This document shows, piece by piece, positions 8,922 through 13,162 of a DNA stretch of 13,162 nt. Source of the stretch: Lutispora sp. (lineage in GTDB: Bacteria; Bacillota; Clostridia; Lutisporales; Lutisporaceae); assembly GCA_030834765.1 (NCBI GenBank), contig JAUQXG010000547.1, positions 1 to 13,162 on the forward strand, read 5' to 3'. The position numbers were made by a program, and so were the translations under genes. Positions within the stretch are counted from its first letter, which is position 1. Each line of letters opens with the position of its first letter. The notes under the pieces are model-generated. The model was not told where the DNA came from, did no database searches, and saw nothing but the letters and a program-made list of their open reading frames with translations.

Positions 8922-10841
8922 ATGAAAATAATATTAGATGAAAATGCAGGATTTTGTTATGGAGTTAAAAAAGCTGTAAATAAAGTATATGATCTTATTA
9001 AAGAAAATGGACCTTATAAAATCTATACCTATGGCCCCATTATACATAATAAACAAGTTATTCAAGACTTTGAAGGGCGAGGTGTTTATTCTCTAGCAAC
9101 TATAGAGGATTGCAATCATTCAGAAGAAAATAGCAAAATAATAATTAGATCTCATGGAATATCTGAAAAAGAATATAATTCTATTTCAAAAGAAAATAGC
9201 ACATTAATTGACTGCACATGTCCATATGTATCAAGCATACATAAAATAGTAAATAAATATCATAAAGAAGGCTATAAAATTTTTATTGCAGGGGATAAAA
9301 ATCATCCTGAAGTCGAAGGTATTAATGGTTGGTGTGACTTCAGTGCTACAATTATTGATGACCAAAAAACAGTGGACAAACTTCCTATTTATGATAAAAT
9401 ATGTTTAGTTGCACAAACTACTATAACTAAGGATTCATGGGATAGCATACTATGTGCAGTGAATAAAAAATATAAAGAAGTTGAAGTATTTAATACAATC
9501 TGTAATGCAACCCAAAGAAGACAAACTTCTACAGATGAGTTATCAAAATCTGTTGATTCTATGATAGTAGTTGGAAGCTTTGAAAGTTCAAACACGAACA
9601 AGTTATTTAATATATCTAAGAATAATTGTCAATTTACATTTCATATTGAGACCGCTGCAGATTTGAATTATGATATGATAAAAAACAAAAGTGTTATAGG
9701 CATTACAGCAGGAGCTTCAACTCCTGATTGGATAATTAAGGAGGTAATAGCAAAAATGGAAGAACTTCAAAATAACTCTGAAATGAATATGATGGAAGAA
9801 TATGAAAAAAGCTTTAAGTCCTTAGATGTTGACGATAATGTCAAAGGAACTGTAATTTCGGTATCAGACGATGAGGTAATAGTAAACATAGGTTACAAGG
9901 CAGATGGTATTATCAAAAAAGAGGATTTTACGTGGAATAGAGAAGCCAATCTAAAAGAGCTAATCAAGCCCAATGATGAAATAGAGGTAAAAATCTTAAA
10001 AATAAATGATGGCGAAGGAAATGTTGTTTTATCAAAGAAAGAAGTTGATGCAGAAAAGAATTGGTATAAAATCGAATATGCCTTTAATGAAAAATCTCCG
10101 GTTGAAGGGTATGTCACTGATCTTGTAAGAGGCGGCGGTATTGTTGAATTATTTGGAATAAGAGCATTTATGCCAGCATCATTATTTGATTTAAGATATT
10201 CGGATGATTTGACTACTTTCCTTAATAAAAAGGTTAATGTAATTGTATCGGACTATGACAAAGAAAAAAGAAAAATTATTGTCTCAAGAAAAGATTTTAT
10301 GAAACTACAGAATCAAGGCAAAGAAAAGGCTCTATGGGAAAGTATAGAAGAAGGGCAAAAAATAACTGGTGAAGTAAAAAGATTAACAGATTTTGGCGCT
10401 TTTGTAGATATAGGAGGGGTAGATGGACTAATTCATATCTCGGAGTTGTCTTGGTCCAGAATTAAACATCCTTCAGAGATAGTAAAGACAGGACAAAAAG
10501 TAGATGTAGTGGTTCTATCCTTAGATAGAGATAAGAAAAAGATATCTTTAGGATTAAAACAAACTTATCCTCAACCTTGGGATGGTGTAGAAAATAGATA
10601 TAATATAGGTGATGTAGTAGATGTCAAGGTATTAAGATTTGCAGACTTTGGCGCTTTTGTAGAATTAGAGCCTGGAGTTGATGGATTAGTCCATATTTCA
10701 CAAATTAGTGATAAAAGAATCAACAAGCCATCAGACATTCTTCATGCAAACGACATCGTAAAAGCAAAGATACTTGAGATTAATTTACAAGATAAAAAGA
10801 TTAGCTTAAGTATTAAAGAGGCAAACGAACAGTTTATATAA
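8922..10841 (+). CDS. ispH: IspH (HMBPP reductase) fused to a four-domain ribosomal protein S1
   Basis: A 639-residue bifunctional protein of a type known from Clostridia. Residues 1 to ~280 are 4-hydroxy-3-methylbut-2-enyl diphosphate reductase, the last step of the MEP isoprenoid pathway. The [4Fe-4S] cysteines are C12 (GFCYGVKKA), C100 (CTCPYV) and C194 (NTICNATQ), with active-site H42, H78, H128 and E130 (HPEVEG). A charged linker (~280-303) leads to four S1 RNA-binding domains at about 305-373, 392-458, 477-547 and 562-634; the last two are the most canonical (TDFGAFVDIGGVDGLIHISE, and FADFGAFVELEPGVDGLVHISQ). The ATG at 8922 is preceded by AGGTGA (8912-8917). S1 domains bind mRNA in translation; why they are joined to IspH is unknown. 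An SD and ATG at the junction (9738-9758) might also produce the S1 part alone. No frameshift or missing key residue is seen. Confidence 0.95.
   Translation: MKIILDENAGFCYGVKKAVNKVYDLIKENGPYKIYTYGPIIHNKQVIQDFEGRGVYSLATIEDCNHSEENSKIIIRSHGISEKEYNSISKENSTLIDCTCPYVSSIHKIVNKYHKEGYKIFIAGDKNHPEVEGINGWCDFSATIIDDQKTVDKLPIYDKICLVAQTTITKDSWDSILCAVNKKYKEVEVFNTICNATQRRQTSTDELSKSVDSMIVVGSFESSNTNKLFNISKNNCQFTFHIETAADLNYDMIKNKSVIGITAGASTPDWIIKEVIAKMEELQNNSEMNMMEEYEKSFKSLDVDDNVKGTVISVSDDEVIVNIGYKADGIIKKEDFTWNREANLKELIKPNDEIEVKILKINDGEGNVVLSKKEVDAEKNWYKIEYAFNEKSPVEGYVTDLVRGGGIVELFGIRAFMPASLFDLRYSDDLTTFLNKKVNVIVSDYDKEKRKIIVSRKDFMKLQNQGKEKALWESIEEGQKITGEVKRLTDFGAFVDIGGVDGLIHISELSWSRIKHPSEIVKTGQKVDVVVLSLDRDKKKISLGLKQTYPQPWDGVENRYNIGDVVDVKVLRFADFGAFVELEPGVDGLVHISQISDKRINKPSDILHANDIVKAKILEINLQDKKISLSIKEANEQFI
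9738..9758 (+). promoter_or_regulatory. Internal Shine-Dalgarno and in-frame ATG at the IspH/S1 junction
   Basis: AAGGAGGT at 9738-9745 is followed ten bases later by an ATG at 9756 that is in frame (codon 279 of the fusion), exactly where the IspH domain ends. Initiation here would give a ~361-residue S1 protein with all four S1 domains. The SD is read in the fusion as Lys-Glu-Val codons, so it may be coincidental. The spacing is slightly long. Confidence 0.4.
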
Positions 10842-10870
10842 CGATTAAATAGGTGAGTAAAAGCAAATTA

Positions 10871-10910
10871 AAAATAAGATATTGAAATAGCTATTTCAAT
10901 ATCTTATTTT
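10871..10910. terminator. 40-bp perfect palindrome, bidirectional terminator
   Basis: AAAATAAGATATTGAAATAG (10871-10890) is followed immediately by its exact reverse complement (10891-10910). The RNA of either strand forms a long AU-rich hairpin with A-runs at the base on one side and U-runs on the other. It lies between the converging IspH-S1 and annealing-like genes and contains the stop codon of the latter (10891-10893). Confidence 0.85.
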
Positions 10911-11448
10911 CATTATTTAAACTACTTTTTAAAGATTGTATTATTATTTCTGCTTCTCGTTTAGATAAATCTTTTGTAAAGTTTTTCCCAGTTAAATCGA
11001 TTATTATATTTCTCAATGCTTGATTATCAACATTTAATGATTTAGCTATTGAAAAGATAACATTAAGTTGTGTCTTCGAGGCATTTGTGTCATTATCATC
11101 AAGGGAAGTTTCTGAATTCCCTCCTACCTCTTCAAACCCTGTATATTCAACTCCATATCCAGCAAATCTTAATGCTCTTGCTATAGCTCTGGTCTCAGCT
11201 AGTTCGACAATTGCATTTGCTAGTATTTTATCTCTTTTTATTGAAGCATTACCTAATCCATTAAATAATCCTTTTTCTGTTCTGATTAATGCTTGAACAA
11301 TTGCATTTTCATTATTATAATATTGAAGAATTGTTTCAATAGATAATTGCTTATTATTTTCATGGGCGATCCTCAATCTAGCTCCAACTAACGGGTAATT
11401 CTTACCTTGTACTTTTATTAATTCTTCGTTTTTAAAATTACTTGCCAA
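10891..11448 (-). CDS. Putative phage-type/Rad52-like single-strand annealing protein (hypothetical)
   Basis: A 185-residue protein whose family I cannot name with certainty. The N-terminal ~100 residues end in GLGNASIKRDKILANAIVELAETRAIARALRFAGYGVEY across residues ~62-101; the pattern 'G-x-G-x-A ... AET+AxxRALRxAGYG' recalls Rad52-superfamily and phage annealing proteins. After an acidic, polar linker (~103-122) comes a ~45-residue helical module, KTQLNVIFSIAKSLN...LSKREAEIIIQSL, like the C-terminal module found in many phage recombinases. The TTG at 11448 is preferred because AGGAGGT (11461-11455) precedes it by six bases; an in-frame ATG at 11490 has no SD. The gene stands alone on the minus strand, divergent from the tRNA genes and converging on the housekeeping cluster. 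It may be a domesticated phage gene. Function is inference from pattern only. Confidence 0.6.
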   Translation of the reverse strand: MASNFKNEELIKVQGKNYPLVGARLRIAHENNKQLSIETILQYYNNENAIVQALIRTEKGLFNGLGNASIKRDKILANAIVELAETRAIARALRFAGYGVEYTGFEEVGGNSETSLDDNDTNASKTQLNVIFSIAKSLNVDNQALRNIIIDLTGKNFTKDLSKREAEIIIQSLKSSLNNENKILK

Positions 11449-11454
11449 AATATG

Positions 11455-11461
11455 ACCTCCT
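11455..11461 (-). promoter_or_regulatory. Shine-Dalgarno deciding the TTG start of the annealing-like gene
   Basis: On the minus strand AGGAGGT reads 11461 to 11455, six bases before the TTG at 11448. This makes the shorter 185-residue product more likely than the 199-residue one from the ATG at 11490, before which no SD is visible. Confidence 0.75.
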
Positions 11462-11514
11462 ATATTTAAATTTAACTGCTCATGCTTCATTTTAGATTAG
11501 TGTATCCTATAGTT

Positions 11515-11526
11515 TATACTAGTATA
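11515..11526. promoter_or_regulatory. 12-bp palindrome in the divergent promoter region (possible operator)
   Basis: TATACTAGTATA is a perfect palindrome lying 67 bases before the annealing-like gene's TTG, in the 125-base gap shared with the tRNA-Pro promoter. On the minus strand TTGCTT followed 16 bases later by TAGTAT could be its promoter, overlapping this palindrome. It does not match the Gram-positive LexA box (GAAC-N4-GTTC). A role as operator is inference. Confidence 0.3.
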
Positions 11527-11572
11527 TCTATTAATATAAGCAAAAAAATTTAAAAATAGCTTAAACACGATA

Positions 11573-11601
11573 TTGACATAATATTATCCAAGGTATATAT
11601 T
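11573..11601 (+). promoter_or_regulatory. Sigma-A promoter of tRNA-Pro
   Basis: Perfect -35 TTGACA (11573-11578), 17-base spacer, -10 TATATT (11596-11601). The tRNA begins 15 bases after the -10 box, so the 5' leader would be only a few bases. Confidence 0.88.
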
Positions 11602-11615
11602 AAATATGGAAGAAT

Positions 11616-11692
11616 CGGGGTATAGCGCAGCTTGGTAGCGCGCTTGGTTCGGGACCAAGAGGTCGCAGGTTCAAATCCTGTTACCCCGACCA
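11616..11692 (+). tRNA. tRNA-Pro (anticodon CGG)
   Basis: A 77-base cloverleaf with CCA encoded. The acceptor stem is CGGGGTA with TACCCCG, the D stem GCGC/GCGC, the anticodon stem CTTGG/CCAAG with loop TTCGGGA (anticodon CGG), and the T arm GCAGG-TTCAAAT-CCTGT. It reads CCG codons. It has its own strong promoter upstream and is followed by a second promoter before the next tRNA. Confidence 0.96.
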
Positions 11693-11711
11693 TTTTATTT
11701 TATATTATGTA

Positions 11712-11740
11712 TTGACATTATAGAACTAATTTGTTATACT
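11712..11740 (+). promoter_or_regulatory. Sigma-A promoter of the second tRNA pair, with extended -10
   Basis: Perfect -35 TTGACA (11712-11717), 17-base spacer, -10 TATACT (11735-11740) preceded by TG at the extended -10 position (TGT-TATACT). It lies 20 bases after the tRNA-Pro CCA end and 18 bases before the next tRNA, so that tRNA and tRNA-Phe can be transcribed apart from tRNA-Pro. Confidence 0.88.
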
Positions 11741-11758
11741 GAACGAGTCGTTTAATTC

Positions 11759-11835
11759 GGACCTTTAGCTCAGTTGGTTAGAGCAACCGGCTCATAACCG
11801 GTTGGTCCGGGGTTCGAGTCCCTGAAGGTCCACCA
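11759..11835 (+). tRNA. tRNA with CAT anticodon, probably tRNA-Ile2 (otherwise elongator tRNA-Met)
   Basis: A 77-base cloverleaf with encoded CCA. The acceptor stem is GGACCTT/AAGGTCC, the D stem GCTC/GAGC, the anticodon stem ACCGG/CCGGT with loop CTCATAA (anticodon CAT), and the T arm CGGGG-TTCGAGT-CCCTG. G1 pairs with C72, so it is not the initiator tRNA. C4-G69 and C5-G68 in the acceptor are features recognised by TilS, which makes lysidine at C34 and turns the tRNA into one reading AUA as isoleucine. The Ile2 identity is therefore favoured but not certain. Confidence 0.9.
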
Positions 11836-11844
11836 TATTAAAAT

Positions 11845-11920
11845 GCCTTGGTAGCTCAGTCGGTAGAGCAGAAGACTGAAAATCTTCGTGTCGGTGGTTC
11901 GATTCCGCCCCAAGGCACCA
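11845..11920 (+). tRNA. tRNA-Phe (anticodon GAA)
   Basis: A 76-base cloverleaf with encoded CCA. The acceptor stem is GCCTTGG/CCAAGGC, the D stem GCTC/GAGC, the anticodon stem GAAGA/TCTTC with loop CTGAAAA (anticodon GAA), and the T arm GGTGG-TTCGATT-CCGCC. It begins nine bases after the preceding tRNA and is probably processed from the same transcript, which ends at the terminator 20 bases downstream. Confidence 0.97.
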
Positions 11921-11933
11921 TAATTTACTACAT

Positions 11934-11963
11934 AAAAAACGGAGCATTAAGCTCCTTTTTTTT
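11934..11963. terminator. Bidirectional terminator between the tRNA genes and cheR
   Basis: GGAGC (11941-11945) and GCTCC (11951-11955) form a stem with loop ATTAA. On the plus strand eight T follow; on the minus strand the A6 run at 11934-11939 supplies the U-tract. It serves both the tRNA transcript and the converging methyltransferase gene, whose TAA stop (11962-11964) lies in the T-run. Confidence 0.9.
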
Positions 11964-12735
11964 ATCCTTTTTTGTAAAAAAATGTTCTATGAGGTTCTAA
12001 TTTATATCTTTGAGGTAAAATTATTTGTTCCGTGCTTCCCACAAACAAGACTCCATGATTACATAATGAATCTCTAAACTTTGAATACATTAATGACTTC
12101 GCTTCTTCTGTAAAATATATCATTACATTTCTACATATAATCAAATCACAGTTTTCTGGATAATGGTCATTTAGTAAATTATGATGTTTAAAATCTACAC
12201 ATTTTTTTACGATATCTTTTATTTTATAATTATCTCCAGCCTTCTCAAAAAAAGAGCTTATGAAATTTGGAGGTAAATTTGCAAGACTTTTTTCCACATA
12301 TATACCTTTTTTCGCTTTTTCTATTGCTCCATCATCAATATCAGAGGCAATAATATTAATATTACTTAAATCCATAAACTTGGTCATAAGCATTACTAAA
12401 GAATATGGTTCTTCCCCGGTAGAACAAGCAGCACTCCATATTTTAGGCTTTTTATTATTCTTTATAATCATGGGCATAATATCATTGGCTAATATTTCCC
12501 ATTGGCTTGGATTCCTATAAAACTCAGAAACATTAATGGTTAAGTAATTTATAAATTCATCATACAACTTAGAATTTTGAGTTAATGCTTTATAATAGTT
12601 ATCATAATTATCATAATTATTGCGTTTTATAAGCGAGTCAATTCTCCTTTTCATCTGCCGTTCTTTATATGACGACAAATCAATTTTTGTAAGCTTTAAT
12701 ACTTTTTCTTTAAATATCTCATATTCATTTTGCAT
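11962..12735 (-). CDS. cheR: CheR-type chemoreceptor protein-glutamate methyltransferase
   Basis: Transfers methyl groups from S-adenosylmethionine to glutamates of methyl-accepting chemotaxis proteins in the cytoplasm. At 257 residues it has the usual two-part form. The N-terminal helical domain (~1-75) contains the basic KERQMKRRIDSLIKRNN, and the family segment LTINVSEFYRNPSQWEIL follows at 65-82. The SAM-binding domain has WSAACSTGEEPYSL (motif I), IIASDIDDGAIEKAKKG, and CDLIICRNVMIYFTEEA (motif IV), then GVLFVGSTEQI and FFYKKG at the end. Start: AAGGGG (12748-12743) seven bases before the ATG. A short repeat of the codons for Asn-Tyr-Asp lies near residues 40-47. No other chemotaxis gene is in view, so the partner receptors must be elsewhere; a non-chemotaxis signalling role is possible. 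Confidence 0.93.
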   Translation of the reverse strand: MQNEYEIFKEKVLKLTKIDLSSYKERQMKRRIDSLIKRNNYDNYDNYYKALTQNSKLYDEFINYLTINVSEFYRNPSQWEILANDIMPMIIKNNKKPKIWSAACSTGEEPYSLVMLMTKFMDLSNINIIASDIDDGAIEKAKKGIYVEKSLANLPPNFISSFFEKAGDNYKIKDIVKKCVDFKHHNLLNDHYPENCDLIICRNVMIYFTEEAKSLMYSKFRDSLCNHGVLFVGSTEQIILPQRYKLEPHRTFFYKKG

Positions 12736-12797
12736 ATCGTTACCCCTTATTTCTTAATGTTGAATTAATATTATCATAATTAATAAGTAAAAAAAAG

Positions 12798-12818
12798 TCG
12801 TGATATATTATATCACGA
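12798..12818. repeat. Perfect 21-bp palindrome upstream of cheR
   Basis: TCGTGATATA, a single T, then the exact reverse complement TATATCACGA. On the minus strand it is followed by a run of seven T, like a terminator for leftward RNA, although no leftward gene is visible to its right. It could instead be an operator between cheR and the small ORF on the other side, or an attenuator in the cheR leader. Confidence 0.6.
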
Positions 12819-12841
12819 AAAAGAATGTAAAGGGGGTCTCA

Positions 12842-12919
12842 ATGTATTTTGTGAGGTCATTATGTATTTTAAGCATAAAAGCAATTCTTATACATGCAAT
12901 ATATCTAAATCACAATTAA
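12842..12919 (+). CDS. Possible 25-residue hydrophobic small protein or leader peptide
   Basis: The frame ATG...TAA encodes MYFVRSLCILSIKAILIHAI followed by YLNHN, a hydrophobic peptide with few charges. An excellent SD, AAAGGGGG (12829-12836), stands five bases before the ATG, which is rare for random ORFs in an AT-rich gap. The stop codon falls in the loop of a 12-bp inverted repeat (12901-12940), an arrangement that recalls leader peptides or small membrane toxins. No clear promoter is seen. No homologue is recognised, and it may not be translated. Confidence 0.35.
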   Translation: MYFVRSLCILSIKAILIHAIYLNHN

Positions 12920-12940
12920 ATGCATCAATGATTTAGATAT
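12901..12940. repeat. 12-bp perfect inverted repeat with 16-base loop
   Basis: ATATCTAAATCA (12901-12912) and TGATTTAGATAT (12929-12940). The RNA hairpin on the plus strand is AU-rich and followed by only a short T-rich stretch (TTTCTG), so it is at best a weak terminator. It overlaps the end of the possible small ORF. The gap from 12736 to 13121 otherwise holds the 21-bp palindrome, two copies of ATGTATTTT (12842 and 12862) and the promoter at 13005-13033. Confidence 0.6.
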
Positions 12941-13004
12941 TTTCTGAAAAAGAATCTATGTGTTGTAATTGTGAAATGTTTGTGACTTTTTGTTCAAAAT
13001 TTTA

Positions 13005-13033
13005 TTGTTATTATGTATTGAATATAGTATAAT
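13005..13033 (+). promoter_or_regulatory. Sigma-A-like promoter for the gene at the right edge
   Basis: -35 TTGTTA (13005-13010), 17-base spacer, consensus -10 TATAAT (13028-13033). The ATG of the next gene is 88 bases downstream of the -10. A second TATAAT (13071-13076) is nearer but lacks a -35 at proper distance. Confidence 0.65.
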
Positions 13034-13121
13034 CGTATAAAAATGTTTATTATTTTTGCACTTATGTGAATATAATGAAAATTATATTTATATAAAATAT
13101 ACTATTAAAAGGGGGATTATA

Positions 13122-13162
13122 ATGAAAAGGACTCTAAGTATTACTTTGGCATTATTACTATT
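13122..13162 (+). CDS. Start of a probably secreted protein (partial, runs off the window)
   Basis: Only the first 13 codons are present: MKRTLSITLALLL. The pattern of two basic residues followed by an unbroken hydrophobic run is the beginning of a Sec signal peptide or membrane anchor. GGGGGA (13111-13116) stands five bases before the ATG, and a sigma-A-like promoter lies upstream. The product cannot be identified from this much sequence. Confidence 0.7.
   Translation, partial: MKRTLSITLALLL

Noticed and set aside
11759..11835. Initiator tRNA-fMet
   Set aside because: G1 pairs with C72, whereas bacterial initiators have a mismatch at 1-72, and the anticodon stem lacks the three G-C pairs typical of initiators.

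Overview
The window is low-GC, densely packed and uses Gram-positive ribosome-binding sites (AAGGAGGT, GGAGG). Its gene content includes ferredoxin-dependent 2-oxoacid oxidoreductase, a clostridial-type glutamate dehydrogenase and the IspH-ribosomal protein S1 fusion. Together these point to an anaerobic, probably amino-acid-fermenting member of the Clostridia/Tissierellia. No species is assigned.

Region 1 (36-3647, plus strand) is a tight cluster of four subunits of a 2-oxoacid:ferredoxin oxidoreductase, in the order ferredoxin-like delta, alpha, TPP-binding beta, gamma. An RpiR/MurR-type regulator with a SIS domain follows. Region 2 (3822-5223) is a monocistronic-looking glutamate dehydrogenase ending in a strong terminator. 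Glutamate dehydrogenase yields 2-oxoglutarate, NAD(P)H and ammonia, and a 2-oxoglutarate-type oxidoreductase would convert that product to succinyl-CoA and reduced ferredoxin. The two blocks therefore make a plausible glutamate-catabolic unit; the exact 2-oxoacid cannot be read from sequence alone.

Region 3 (5314-10910, plus strand) is a housekeeping gene string: a HI0933/YhiN-type flavoprotein, a small membrane-anchored protein of unknown function, AroH-type chorismate mutase, cytidylate kinase, a PlsC-type acyltransferase, and a 639-residue IspH-S1 fusion. A perfect 40-bp palindrome closes it and serves as terminator for the converging gene too. Two translational oddities occur here. A structured 66-nt hairpin separates a Shine-Dalgarno-like sequence from the aroH start codon. 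An AAGGAGGT plus in-frame ATG sits exactly at the IspH/S1 domain junction.

Region 4 (10891-11448, minus strand) is a protein with the layout of a phage-type or Rad52-like single-strand annealing protein. Region 5 (11573-11963) holds tRNA-Pro(CGG), a CAT-anticodon tRNA (probably Ile2) and tRNA-Phe(GAA), with two textbook sigma-A promoters and a bidirectional terminator. Region 6 (11962-12735, minus strand) is a CheR methyltransferase without other chemotaxis genes nearby. The remaining 386 bases (12736-13121) have no long gene but contain a perfect palindrome, a possible 25-codon hydrophobic small ORF ending inside an inverted repeat, and a good promoter for a secreted protein cut off by the window edge.
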